Below the pieces are notes generated by a model. It was not told where the DNA came from and made no database searches. It saw only the letters and a program-made list of their open reading frames with translations. A DNA stretch of 64,000 bases from Lewinellaceae bacterium (GTDB lineage Bacteria; Bacteroidota; Bacteroidia; Chitinophagales; Saprospiraceae): positions 203,826-267,825 of the forward strand of contig JACJYA010000013.1 in the NCBI GenBank assembly GCA_020636315.1, given 5' to 3'. Position 1 is the stretch's first letter; every line of letters begins with the position of its first letter. The translations under genes and the position numbers were made by a program. Below, piece by piece: positions 18,165 to 27,056 of the stretch.

Positions 18165-20507
18165 ATGAACAAGCTTTGTTACTTGTTTCTCCTTTTCTCC
18201 TTTTCTCTTGGCGCCCAGACGGGCCCCGGCGCCGGGGAGCTGATCGATTTTCAACTCCGAATATCCGCTGATCATATTCAGGTGGCCCGGTTTTCCGGCA
18301 ATAGCCCGGCCAATACCGGCGCCGATTACTACAGTATCCGCTACACTACGCCCGATATAGAAGGCGTTCTGGACACCGCTTCCGGCCTGCTCGTTATTCC
18401 CCAACGCGGCGATATCGATATGGCGATGGCGGTTTTCCAGCGGGGGACCGCCCGGTTCAAACAGGATGCCGCTTCCAACCTCTCCGCCGTTGATGCTGTA
18501 TTCGCCTCCTCCGTATTGGCGGGCCAGGGCATGATCACATTGGCGCCTGACTACCTGGGCATGAGGGAAGCCCGTGGCTTCCATCCCTACCTGGATAAAG
18601 AAACTGAGGCCTCTGCGGCTATTGATATGCTCTACGCTGTGGAAACTTTCCTGGAACAGAACGACATCGGCTGGAACGGGCAGCTATTCCTTACGGGGTT
18701 TTCCCAGGGCGGCCACGCGGCCATGGCCCTGCACGAGGAACTGCAGGCCAGTTATCAGGATGACTGGCCGGTGACGCGCTCGGCGCCCATCTCGGGGCCG
18801 TACGACCTGTCCGTCGCCGAAGATTTCTTTCTGGATACCGGCCTGCAATATCCTCCCTTAGTTCTGATAGCCTATATTGCCGTTGGCCAGCAGGAGGCCG
18901 AAGGGGGGCTTTACAACTCATTGGAAGACATTTTTGCGGCGCCCTATGCCCCCCTCGTTGCGCAATTCTTATCGCCGGAATGGGAAACGGGCGCTATCAA
19001 CACGGATACCATTCAGAACCAGTTGATCGCGGCCATGCTGCCCCTGGAAGGCGGCCTGTTCCCTGCCCGGATGATACGAGAGGAATACCGACAGGACATG
19101 CTGGCGGATGAGAACCACCCCCTGCGGGCCGCTCTGCGGGAAAACAGCCCGCTGGACTGGACGCCAGGGGTGCCTGTACGCCTGCCTTATTGCGAAGATG
19201 ACCCCATTGTATTCAGTGAGTTTATCTTAAACGCAGAAACCATCTTCCTCAACCTGGGGGCTGACGTCGAAGCGATTAACGGGGGCGCCGGGATCGGCCA
19301 CGGTGATTGTCTTCCGCCCTCTCTTTTTACCGCCCTGGGCTTTTTCGACGAAGTGCGAACCGACAAGGGGCAGTTCGTACCGGGCGGGCTGATCCACGAT
19401 GACTCCCTGCGGGCGTACGCCGTCTATGTGCCGCCGGGGTACGATGGTTCGGAGGCCTGGCCGTTGGTCATCAACATGCACGGCCTGGGGTCCAATATCG
19501 AACAGCAGATTTTTGCCTCAAGAATGACGCCGGTGGCGGATACCGCTCAATTTTTGATCGTGTTCCCGCAGGCCTTAACTACCCCCATCGGTGCAGCCTG
19601 GAACGACCGTCTGGAAGCGGGGCTCCCGGATGACGTCAGCTTCCTCAGCCGGCTCATCGATCAAATGGCCACCGACTATACCATTGACCCGTCCCGGGTA
19701 TATGCCACTGGCCTGTCCAACGGCGGCGCTATGAGCCATCTGCTGGCGTGTCAGTTGTCGGATCGAATAGCAGCGGTGGCCTCGGTGGCCGGGCCGATAC
19801 TTGAGCCTGTTTTCGAAGATAACTGTAATCTGGATCGCCCTATACCCATCCTTCACATACACGGAACCGCTGACCCGGTGGTGCCGTTTGAAGGAGGCCC
19901 GGTAATTATTCCCGGCTACCTGGCGCCTCCGGTTGAAGACTACGTCCAGTTTTGGGTCAATCAGAATAACTGCCAGGGGGATCCGGCCGTCGAGATAGTG
20001 CCTGACATCAATACAGCGGATAGCTCCACTGTGGAGATCCGGAGGTATAATAACTGTGATCAGGGATCCGAGGTTTGGTACTACCGTATCGATAACGGTT
20101 CCCACGTCTGGCCGGGCGGCCCGGCTGTTCCTCCTGGCTTCGAGTTTTTGGGCACCAATGTCAACCAGGATATTCACGCCAGCGTGGAGATATGGAACTT
20201 TTTCAACCGGCACAGGATAATTACGGATATCCGGGAGGCCAGCCCTGCCGCAATCCGGCTTCAGGTACACCCCAATCCGGTTTCCACCCGGCTCACTTTT
20301 GATTTTGAACTGCCGGAATCCGCCCGGGTGAACCTCACCCTGTATAACCCCTTAGGCCAGCCTTTGCAGGTTTTGGCCAATGAGAATATGCCGGCGGGGC
20401 AGCAGCGAATTAACTGGGAGCGCCTACCCTCCGTCTCTGCCGGGCTGTATTATTATCATTTGCAGGTGGGGCAGCAGCTGGTGAGTGGAACAGTGGTGCT
20501 GCGGTGA
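18165..20507 (+). CDS. Secreted double alpha/beta hydrolase (lipase-like + PHB depolymerase/feruloyl esterase-like) with T9SS tail
   Basis: 780 aa with a signal peptide. The first hydrolase (about 20-400) has the nucleophile elbow GFSQGG, an Asp in YCEDDPIVF and a His in GIGHGDCLPP, and looks like a secretory lipase or peptidase-like S9 fold. The second (about 405-680) is of the LpqC/PHB-depolymerase type: VYVPPGYDG, oxyanion INMHGLG, nucleophile GLSNGG, Asp in HIHGTADPVVP, His in DNGSHVWPGG. The C-terminus (about 700-780; VHPNPVSTRLTFDF, SAGLYYYHLQ) is a T9SS type A sorting domain, so it should be exported and attached to or released from the surface. Both catalytic triads look complete. Substrate is unknown, with acetyl/feruloyl esters of plant polymers or polyesters plausible. 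It lies just downstream of the HTCS. Confidence 0.88.
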   Translation: MNKLCYLFLLFSFSLGAQTGPGAGELIDFQLRISADHIQVARFSGNSPANTGADYYSIRYTTPDIEGVLDTASGLLVIPQRGDIDMAMAVFQRGTARFKQDAASNLSAVDAVFASSVLAGQGMITLAPDYLGMREARGFHPYLDKETEASAAIDMLYAVETFLEQNDIGWNGQLFLTGFSQGGHAAMALHEELQASYQDDWPVTRSAPISGPYDLSVAEDFFLDTGLQYPPLVLIAYIAVGQQEAEGGLYNSLEDIFAAPYAPLVAQFLSPEWETGAINTDTIQNQLIAAMLPLEGGLFPARMIREEYRQDMLADENHPLRAALRENSPLDWTPGVPVRLPYCEDDPIVFSEFILNAETIFLNLGADVEAINGGAGIGHGDCLPPSLFTALGFFDEVRTDKGQFVPGGLIHDDSLRAYAVYVPPGYDGSEAWPLVINMHGLGSNIEQQIFASRMTPVADTAQFLIVFPQALTTPIGAAWNDRLEAGLPDDVSFLSRLIDQMATDYTIDPSRVYATGLSNGGAMSHLLACQLSDRIAAVASVAGPILEPVFEDNCNLDRPIPILHIHGTADPVVPFEGGPVIIPGYLAPPVEDYVQFWVNQNNCQGDPAVEIVPDINTADSSTVEIRRYNNCDQGSEVWYYRIDNGSHVWPGGPAVPPGFEFLGTNVNQDIHASVEIWNFFNRHRIITDIREASPAAIRLQVHPNPVSTRLTFDFELPESARVNLTLYNPLGQPLQVLANENMPAGQQRINWERLPSVSAGLYYYHLQVGQQLVSGTVVLR

Positions 20508-20526
20508 TGCGCAAAGAATAACATTC

Positions 20527-20563
20527 GTAGTGAAGCGGCTGGTTGCTTTTGCCGCTTCACTAC
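20527..20563. terminator. Bidirectional terminator between convergent genes
   Basis: GTAGTGAAGCGGC (20527-20539) pairs perfectly with GCCGCTTCACTAC (20551-20563) around an 11-base loop, between the esterase stop and the oppositely oriented TonB-C lipoprotein stop. Confidence 0.75.
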
Positions 20564-20624
20564 CACATGAAACTCAAATTATATCAGCGGGGCCTTTGTA
20601 ATGGAGCGGCCATTTAGGGCCGTT

Positions 20625-21077
20625 TTATTCCAGCCCATAATCAATATCCAGGCTCTTCCGCACCCGCACCGGCGCGCCATTCAGCATTGCCGGGCTGAAA
20701 GCGGGGCCGGCAGTGGCCGCTGCCAGGGCATCCTTCGCCGAGGCCCCGATGCCGCCGCCGGGATCCTGTACGACTTCGATATTTTCCACTTCTCCCGTTT
20801 CCGTTATTTCATAGTGGAGGACGCACCGTCCTTCAATACCTGCTGCTCTGGCATCAGCGGGGTAATGGGCCACCTCCAGGATGGCGCTATAGAAGCCTTC
20901 CTCTCCTCCGTTCAGAAAAACCGGCATTTCATCCAGTTCGGTTTCTACAAAATTGCCGTTGATCTCCACCAGGCACAGCGGGCCTTCGGCGGCCTGTACA
21001 CCCGGTTCTTCTTCCTTGGAGCAGCCGGTGAAAAGTAAGATGGCGAAGACGATGATGAGCTGGAGTGTGTGCTTCAT
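20625..21077 (-). CDS. Lipoprotein with TonB C-terminal-like domain
   Basis: 150 aa. The signal sequence ends LLFTGCSKEE (lipobox). The rest matches the TonB C-terminal fold used in Bacteroidota proteins: YPADARAAGIEGRCVLHYEITETGEVENIEVVQDPGGGIGASAKDAL and then FSPAMLNGAPVRVRKSL, where the family has YP..A...GI.G.V.v.f.i...G.v. It lacks the membrane helix and Pro-rich spanner of true TonB, so it probably does not transduce energy; such short lipoproteins are of unknown role. Convergent with the esterase gene. Confidence 0.8.
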   Translation of the reverse strand: MKHTLQLIIVFAILLFTGCSKEEEPGVQAAEGPLCLVEINGNFVETELDEMPVFLNGGEEGFYSAILEVAHYPADARAAGIEGRCVLHYEITETGEVENIEVVQDPGGGIGASAKDALAAATAGPAFSPAMLNGAPVRVRKSLDIDYGLE

Positions 21078-21152
21078 TTTTCAGGCGTTAGCGTATTGTA
21101 AATATAAATATAAAGTGCAAAAGTTCAAAAGTGGTATCAGAACAGGGGAGCA

Positions 21153-21845
21153 TCACTGGCCGCTCCACGATATCCACCGCCAGGCCCCCACTCCTTGATA
21201 TACCATGCACAACATCTCCGCATACACCACCACCTTCTGGGCGGAGGCCTGCAGCAACAACGCCCCGGGGGACGTCCACGCCCGCGGCCCGAACAGCATG
21301 ATCACCACCTGTAGCCCGAGAAGGAGTGAAAAAAGCCCGAAGGCCCGTGCGTAGTGATTGGGATAACCCGGTTCGCTGAGGATCGCCAGGGTGTAAAAGA
21401 GCGACATGACAAGAAAGGCAATGAAACCTGCCCGCACGAAAATGGTATGCATACGGTAGTTGACATTCAGCGGATTAAGTGCAATGCCGATGTAGCTCAT
21501 TGCCGCCATTAGCCCCAGAGCGCTTGCCACCACTGCCAGGAAACGGGCTTCCGCTTTCCGGAAAATGGTGGGCAATACGAGGAAATAAGCACCCAGGCTG
21601 ATGCCTACCGTCAATAAACCCGCCTCGAAGAGCCGGCTGCTCAGTTCATTGGGCGCGCCATTCCAACTGCGGGTGCGGCCCAGGTCGCTGAAGTAGTTGT
21701 ACCAGAAGGAATAACCCACCGATGCCCGGTCGTGAATGGTGCCACCCGGATACTCGGCCATGGCCCAGCTGCTGAGTACAAAAAAGAGCAGCGCGCTGAA
21801 CAAAGCGAAGAGAATAGCCGATCGTTGTAAGATTTTTTTGCTCAT
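21153..21845 (-). CDS. DUF998-like integral membrane protein
   Basis: 230 aa from the ATG at 21843-21845 (MSKKILQRSAIL); the frame extends further upstream but without a better start. About six hydrophobic segments. FWYNYFSDLGRTRSW near residue 50 carries the N-x-(I/F)SDLG motif I associate with DUF998-type membrane proteins, followed by GIALNPLNVNYRMHTIFVRAGFIAF. Function unknown. Follows the TonB-C lipoprotein gene on the same strand, 75 bases apart. Confidence 0.7.
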   Translation of the reverse strand: MSKKILQRSAILFALFSALLFFVLSSWAMAEYPGGTIHDRASVGYSFWYNYFSDLGRTRSWNGAPNELSSRLFEAGLLTVGISLGAYFLVLPTIFRKAEARFLAVVASALGLMAAMSYIGIALNPLNVNYRMHTIFVRAGFIAFLVMSLFYTLAILSEPGYPNHYARAFGLFSLLLGLQVVIMLFGPRAWTSPGALLLQASAQKVVVYAEMLCMVYQGVGAWRWISWSGQ

Positions 21846-22028
21846 TGGGCTGTTCAAACGTTTAGGGAGAGTGTTCGGAATTCGGTGTATGCCGTCCACA
21901 GGTTGGTGAAGATCAAGGGGGTAGCCTGAAATGATGCAGATATTTTCACACTACCGGACACTTTTTGGATTGTGAAAATGCAGATGAGTAAAAGAAAAAG
22001 GCTACCAGTCATTTACACTTATACACAT

Positions 22029-24122
22029 TTATACCTCCTCCGATTCCCGTTCCGACAACACCCTCACTTCACCCGTCTGCCCGTCCATTTCGATCCAGTC
22101 TCCGTCGTTCAGCTCAATGTGTGCGGGAAGTTGAGTGATAGCGGGAATGCGGGCCTCGCGCAATATGATAGAGGCATGAGACAGCAGCCCCCCGACGTAG
22201 GAGATGACGCCTTTCACCCGTGAGAAATAGGGGATCCATCCGGGGTCCAGTGCATCGGCCACCAGGATGGCCGGTTGCTCAGTGGGAGGCAGCAGGTTTC
22301 CCAGGCCGGCGGAACGGACCCGCCAGACGTAGCCTTCCACTTTTCCCGGATAGATGCCGATGCCTGCTTTGAGTTCATTCTGCCGTTTGGCTATATTGGC
22401 CAGCAGGCTAAGGGGAAGGCGGCGGCCGTATCCGTTGCAGAGAAAGGTATCCATATCCCATCCCGAGGGCAGGGAAGATGGGGTTGGCGGAAGAGAGGCC
22501 TGGCTTTGTTTGCCTTTAAAGTAAGCTTTCAGGGCATCGGGGCGGTATTCCCAGAAGTTGAAATCGGTTTGTTCCAGCATTTCTTTTCGAAAATCCCAGA
22601 ATAACTTCATCGTTTCATTGCGCAGCCACTCCCGGGACTGCGCCAGGCGGATCGCGGGGGCGAGGAGCTTAGCCCAGAGGGCATTTGCGTTTTGGCGCCC
22701 GGGCGGCTCAGGCTCGGCAATGGACTGTTCGCCGAGCAATTGCCGCCAGTCGGCTTCCGAATATTCGAAAAAGCGCTTCTGCCCGATATCGGATTCGTAA
22801 AACCCCCGGTGGCCGAACTGTTCAAGAAAATCCTTCCGGCCGATGCTGCTTTCCTGCAACCGGCTGAAAGCCTTCAGATAGTCCGTACTGGCGCTCTTTT
22901 CTTCCGTAGCGCCCGACAGTTTGCCCAGCAGCCCCAGCTTGTCCAGAATGGCAAGAGGGCCGGCCATCGCCCCGGTCAATATCTGCATATTGGAAACCAG
23001 CTCTACGTACAGGTTCTCAAAATCGGACAACCATTCCTTGAAGGCGGCGCCTTTTTTGTTTTCCCAGAGCAACTCCCGGTGGTTGCGGCGCCAGGCAAAG
23101 CGGCCCCGGATGTTGTCCAGCCAGTTCTCTATTCTGCTTTTGGCGCTGAGTTGTTGCTGAAGGACGTTGAAGAAAACCGGCGCTTTGGCCAGTGCCCGGT
23201 AAGGGCGCAGGCTTACCCCGTAAAAATCTTCAGCGCCTACTGACCGGCAAACCAGCTGAGTGGGCAGCCCCCAGTGCACCATCACGTCGAGCAGGGCCGA
23301 GAGGTTGATCCACGGCATGCCGGCAGCTTCCCGGATAAAGGCACGCCGGGGCAGCGTAGGGTCCAGGTTGCGGTAATAGTCGAAGAGCCGGTACCCCGCT
23401 TTGCTGATGATGGCGGACATTAACGGGGAAGGGTGCGGAGGCAGGATCTCTTTATGGTTGGCGGAAGTTAGTACTTCTTCGGCTTCTTTCGGCGTAGTAA
23501 TAGGACGGGCCTGCAGCAGTAACGGGCGGCCTTTGGAAATGCAGAACTCGATATCCAGCCCGTATCCGGCATCCATTTCCCGCAGCAGAACCTGGCTGTA
23601 GTAAGACAACCAGATAAGGGCGCGGTTGAGGCTTCTGCTTTTGCCGGGAAACCCCTGCCAGAAAGAATAAACGGCGGATGCCCAGGCATCGGCGCGGCCG
23701 AACCGGGGTAGCAGGATGGTTTCCGGTTGCCGGTAACCACTGGCCAGCCCTTCCCCCTGCCCTTCGATGAGCTCGAGCTTCCAGGCTCCTTCCCGAAAGG
23801 CGAACAACACCCCGCTGTATTCTGGGTCGATCATTTCCTGTACAATGGCCCGGCTGCCTTCCGGCTCAGGATAGCTGCCGAATACTTCTTCCAGGGCTTC
23901 TTCCAGTTGTTCCTCCTCGACGGAAAGTACAGTAGCAAAATGCCCGGCGTAACTGTGCACTTCGCCATCTTCCAGGGCAAAGGTGGAACGAACGGCAACC
24001 GGAAAACGAAGCCTGCCGATCTGAAAGGCGCCTTGCCTGAAATCTTCATACCGCACGCTGGAGAAGCGGGGAGTAGGGAGGCGCCATTGCCGTATCTGTT
24101 CCAGTTGTTGCAGTTTACTCAT
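22029..24122 (-). CDS. PEP-synthase/PPDK-like phosphotransferase (ATP-grasp + phosphohistidine domain)
   Basis: 697 aa. The N-terminal ATP-grasp part (about 20-215) has AVRSTFALEDGEVHSYAGHF, VQEMIDPEYSGVLF, EGQGEGLASG and DIEFCISKGRPLLLQARPIT, the pattern of PPDK_N. A long helical middle (215-590) matches nothing. The C-terminal mobile domain (about 600-690) has GGLLSHASIILREARIPAI with the phospho-carrying His and EMDGQTGEVRVL. There is no PEP/pyruvate TIM barrel, so it is arranged like rifampin phosphotransferase and similar enzymes that pass phosphate from ATP to a small molecule. The substrate is unknown; rifampin inactivation would be only a guess. Its ATG overlaps the stop of the upstream hydrolase frame (ATGA at 24119-24122), pointing to translational coupling. 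Confidence 0.82.
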   Translation of the reverse strand: MSKLQQLEQIRQWRLPTPRFSSVRYEDFRQGAFQIGRLRFPVAVRSTFALEDGEVHSYAGHFATVLSVEEEQLEEALEEVFGSYPEPEGSRAIVQEMIDPEYSGVLFAFREGAWKLELIEGQGEGLASGYRQPETILLPRFGRADAWASAVYSFWQGFPGKSRSLNRALIWLSYYSQVLLREMDAGYGLDIEFCISKGRPLLLQARPITTPKEAEEVLTSANHKEILPPHPSPLMSAIISKAGYRLFDYYRNLDPTLPRRAFIREAAGMPWINLSALLDVMVHWGLPTQLVCRSVGAEDFYGVSLRPYRALAKAPVFFNVLQQQLSAKSRIENWLDNIRGRFAWRRNHRELLWENKKGAAFKEWLSDFENLYVELVSNMQILTGAMAGPLAILDKLGLLGKLSGATEEKSASTDYLKAFSRLQESSIGRKDFLEQFGHRGFYESDIGQKRFFEYSEADWRQLLGEQSIAEPEPPGRQNANALWAKLLAPAIRLAQSREWLRNETMKLFWDFRKEMLEQTDFNFWEYRPDALKAYFKGKQSQASLPPTPSSLPSGWDMDTFLCNGYGRRLPLSLLANIAKRQNELKAGIGIYPGKVEGYVWRVRSAGLGNLLPPTEQPAILVADALDPGWIPYFSRVKGVISYVGGLLSHASIILREARIPAITQLPAHIELNDGDWIEMDGQTGEVRVLSERESEEV

Positions 24123-24899
24123 GCGAATTTCAGGCTGTAAAGGCCGATTATCTTGTTGTAAAATTCCTCCGGCTGGTCGAGCATGGGAAAATGGTCCCAG
24201 CCGGGAACGATATCAAAAGTGGAATGGGGGAAATCCTTCCTCCAGTATTTCAGGAAACGGGAGGCTACCACCCGCTCTTTTTCTCCCCAGATGAAGTAAT
24301 AACGTTCATCCTGCAGGAATTGCTGCACGGAGCGGTACCAGGCCGGGGTGATCAAATCAAAAAACAAGGAAAAGGCGGCGCAGGTTTTATAATCCAGGAA
24401 GAACTGTTGCCGCAGGGAACCGGGAATGCGCTCTGGGTACAGGAAAAGGCGGCGTTCCCAGACGGGCTGCAGTGCTGGCCAGGCGATCAGCCGTTGCATC
24501 AGGCGGCGCACCGCCAGGGGCTTCATCAGTTTGGGGAAAAAGCGGTGCTCCAGGGAGGCGCCGATGCAGCCGTGAAGAATGACTCCCTGCAGGCTTACCT
24601 TGCTGCCGTCCGCTAATGCCCAGCCGCGGCTGGCCCACTCCAGGAGGAGGCTGCCGCCAATGCCATGCTACTGCAGAAGATCCAGGGGCTGCCTGAGCCG
24701 TGGTACTCTATGGTTTGCTGCAGAGTGTCGATGAAAGGCTGCCAGCTTTTGTCTCCTTCAGGGGGCTGCCCCTCAAAGCCCGGCAGTTTTGGAACCACTG
24801 CCGTAAGTGACGCTACTCTTTGCTGTTCAGCAATTCCAGAAAGGGGCGGAAGCGGGCGCCAGCGCCGCCGTTGCCGTGGACGAGGAGGAGTTTGGCCAT
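24119..24899 (-). pseudogene. Alpha/beta hydrolase, broken by two frameshifts
   Basis: Read from ATG 24897-24899 the gene starts MAKLLLVHGNGGAGARFRPF (oxyanion HGNGG) and hits TAG after 28 codons. A second frame continues with SLTAVVPKLPGFEGQPPEGD up to SGSPWIFCSS, and a third with HGIGGSLLLEWASRGWALAD to the end, including GWDHFPMLDQPEEF with the catalytic His. The two shifts, near 24820 and 24667, are both in the same direction. The second falls at the nucleophile elbow, so the expected G-x-S-x-G cannot be read with certainty. The last intact piece (135 codons from ATG 24526) overlaps the PEP-synthase-like gene. Either real decay or sequence errors. Confidence 0.75.
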
Positions 24900-24950
24900 A
24901 GTTCTTAAGATTGCCCAAGAGGAAACCGGAGAGATGAAGGAAAGTTCATG

Positions 24951-25115
24951 GGAGAGGCTGTCTCAAAAGATTAAATAAAAATTTTGTCTCCCAATGATAT
25001 TCTGTTTAAGCTGCCCGTCCGGTTCTCCCCTTCGGGGAGTTAGAGGGGCTGGGACGGGTAGCGAAATATTTTTTTGCATGCCTTTTTAAATCCTTGCTTT
25101 TGAGACAGCCTCTCC
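24951..25115. mobile_element. MITE-like element, 165 bp, perfect 19-bp terminal inverted repeats
   Basis: GGAGAGGCTGTCTCAAAAG (24951-24969) and its exact reverse complement (25097-25115) bound an AT-rich interior without a gene. The end sequence with CTGTCTCAAAA resembles insertion-sequence ends (my recollection: IS1182-like), so it may be mobilised in trans. Inside lies a second palindromic repeat (25014-25058). No clear target duplication is seen. Confidence 0.75.
25014..25058. repeat. CTCCCC/GGGGAG dispersed repeat nested in the MITE-like element
   Basis: CCCGTCC (25014-25020) pairs with GGACGGG (25052-25058); inside, CTCCCC (25025-25030), loop TTC, GGGGAG (25034-25039), then TTAGAGGGGCTGGG. 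It shares the arrangement of the elements at 16944 and about 43007. Confidence 0.65.
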
Positions 25116-25120
25116 AAAAA

Positions 25121-25147
25121 AAAGAGCGCCCGCTGATGGACGCTCTT
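25121..25147. terminator. Terminator-like hairpin
   Basis: AAGAGCG and CGCTCTT are exact complements around a 12-base loop, next to an A-run on the left side, which reads as a T-run on the minus strand. No gene end lies close, so the role is unclear. The remaining bases to 25575 hold no supported gene. Confidence 0.45.
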
Positions 25148-25575
25148 CTCTACAAGTTACCCGTTAAAAAAATACTCCCAAGTTTTTGTGGTTCGCCGTT
25201 GGCGGTTAGCAGTTAGCCCGGGAAAAACTCCGAACAACCGATAGCCGTTTTTCTTTTTTCCGGTTTGACGTATTTGCCCTCCGTAAGGGACAGGGTTTTA
25301 ATTTGTAAGTAAAGCTTTACTGCTGTCGGCACTGCTTGCTGACAGCCGATTGAGGAGAGTTGTGTTTCATAGTTTGGCTCTCTGGTATTGGGTTCCATGG
25401 TAGCTATTTTCTCCCTTTATTTTGAGCGGGTTATTGAGGTTACCCGGTTTCCGGAAGTTTTTTCCCGTTCAGCACAAGATTATTCCCTTCTGATGATAAT
25501 AAAATGCAAATTCAATGTTCAGCCATTAGTTTTGAAGTTGTAAGGAACACCCTTATCAACAAAAAACTAAAAGCC

Positions 25576-26943
25576 ATGAATTACAAGAGTCTTCGTATTA
25601 CTTCGATCAGCTCCGCCCAAAGAAAAATGGCGGGCGTTCTCATTCTGTATTTTTTCCTGCTGGCCACCCTTGGCGCTCAGGAGAGCCAATTTGTTCAGGC
25701 GCGGCAACTGGCCAGCCGCGGGCAACACGGCGAGGCGGAGGCCATTCTGCAGAACCTCTCCTCCGTTTACCCCGATCATCTGCCATCCCTTTTGCTGCGT
25801 GCCCACAACTTCTCCTGGAGCGGGCAGCATAGCCGGGCCATCGAAGCCTTTAAGGCTATCCTTCAACAGCACCCCGGAGAGGTGGACGCCCTGGTGGGGC
25901 TGGGCTACGCCTACAGTTGGTCGGGCAACGGCCTGAAGGCCATAGAAGCCTTCGGCAGGGCTATCGAACAGCAGCCCGGCAATATCGATGCCCGCAAAGG
26001 GTTGGGTTATGCCTATCTGGGAACCCGGGACGCCCAGGCGGCTACCATGGCCTTTGAGATCCTGTCCAGCGAATATCCGGATGTGGCGGAATACTCCATT
26101 GCCCTGGGCAAGGCGCGTTTGATGGGGGGGCGTTCCAATGCAGCGATACAGGCATTCCGGCAGGCGCTGGCCATTGCCCCGGCCAATGCCGAAGCTCAGC
26201 AACTGCTGGCAACTGCCCGCGCCCAGTCTTCCACTCTCGAACTGGATGTATGGGGCGGCTATTCCAGGGTTGAGAACGACGGCCGCACCGGCCTTCGCCT
26301 TCTGCAGGCCCTTTACCGGATCAACAGCCGCTATTCCGTTTTTGCCCGCTTTGACAATACCCTGTCTCTGGACAACCTCGACCTCATCAACCGCAATGCC
26401 AGCGCCTCCTCTCTCTGGGGCGGGATGCTGGCCGGCTGGAACAGCCACCTGGCCACCCGGCTGGAGTATGGAATGCGGTTTTTACCGGAGCGCAACTCCC
26501 AGCAGCAGTTACGAATGGAGCAGGTGTTCTACATCCACAACGGCCTCAGCGCCCGGCTGGGTGGCTGGACGGCCTTTTCCAGTGACTTTCCTACTGAGTG
26601 GTATGGGTATGCCGGGTTGTATGTTCCCGTAACGTCCTATCTGGCGTTGGAGCCTTCCTACTACTACGGGCAGGATGGCTTCAACCGCGTGAACCAGCAG
26701 CGGGCAGTGCTGGCGGCCAAACTGATGCTCCCCGGCGGCTCCGAATTCACTCTGGGCGGCTTTGCCGGCAAAGCGGACCTCGGCATCGAAGGGGCGCCCG
26801 ATAAAATATCAGGCGGCTACCTACTGGCGCTGATCCCACTCAACGATTGGCTGTCGGGCCAGTTGGCCGTCAATTACGAGCAGGGTAATTTCGCTGACGC
26901 TACCGTGATGGCTGCCGGGCTGAAGCTGCGATTCCGAAAATAA
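25576..26943 (+). CDS. TPR protein with YaiO-type outer-membrane barrel
   Basis: 455 aa from the ATG at 25576 (MNYKSLRITS); the open frame runs 24 codons further upstream but gives a poor signal peptide. Signal segment near residues 18-36 (GVLILYFFLLATLGAQ). Residues 37-220 contain about five TPR units (e.g. LLRAHNFSWSGQHSRAIEAF, LVGLGYAYSWSGNGLKAIEAF). From about 230 to the end is a beta-barrel (LELDVWGGYSRVENDGR, ARFDNTLSLDNLD, LEPSYYYGQDGFNRVNQQ, LKLRFRK) of the YaiO type. TPR plus barrel is the outer-membrane export arrangement of synthase-dependent exopolysaccharide systems (compare PgaA, BcsC). The GT2 synthase follows 113 bases downstream, so the pair likely works together. Confidence 0.85.
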   Translation: MNYKSLRITSISSAQRKMAGVLILYFFLLATLGAQESQFVQARQLASRGQHGEAEAILQNLSSVYPDHLPSLLLRAHNFSWSGQHSRAIEAFKAILQQHPGEVDALVGLGYAYSWSGNGLKAIEAFGRAIEQQPGNIDARKGLGYAYLGTRDAQAATMAFEILSSEYPDVAEYSIALGKARLMGGRSNAAIQAFRQALAIAPANAEAQQLLATARAQSSTLELDVWGGYSRVENDGRTGLRLLQALYRINSRYSVFARFDNTLSLDNLDLINRNASASSLWGGMLAGWNSHLATRLEYGMRFLPERNSQQQLRMEQVFYIHNGLSARLGGWTAFSSDFPTEWYGYAGLYVPVTSYLALEPSYYYGQDGFNRVNQQRAVLAAKLMLPGGSEFTLGGFAGKADLGIEGAPDKISGGYLLALIPLNDWLSGQLAVNYEQGNFADATVMAAGLKLRFRK

Positions 26944-27056
26944 CCACCCACCTGGCGTAAATTTTATTCTCAATACAAAACCTCATTAGAATACTTGCTT
27001 CGGCTGCCGGTTCAGGATTTTCGGACAGGCAGCCGAAGCCCAAAAAAGACAATATC

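Noticed and set aside
25213..25398. 61-codon minus-strand frame after the MITE-like element
   Set aside because: Low hydrophobic content, no motif, next to repetitive GTTGGCGGTTAGCAGTTAG sequence; probably chance.
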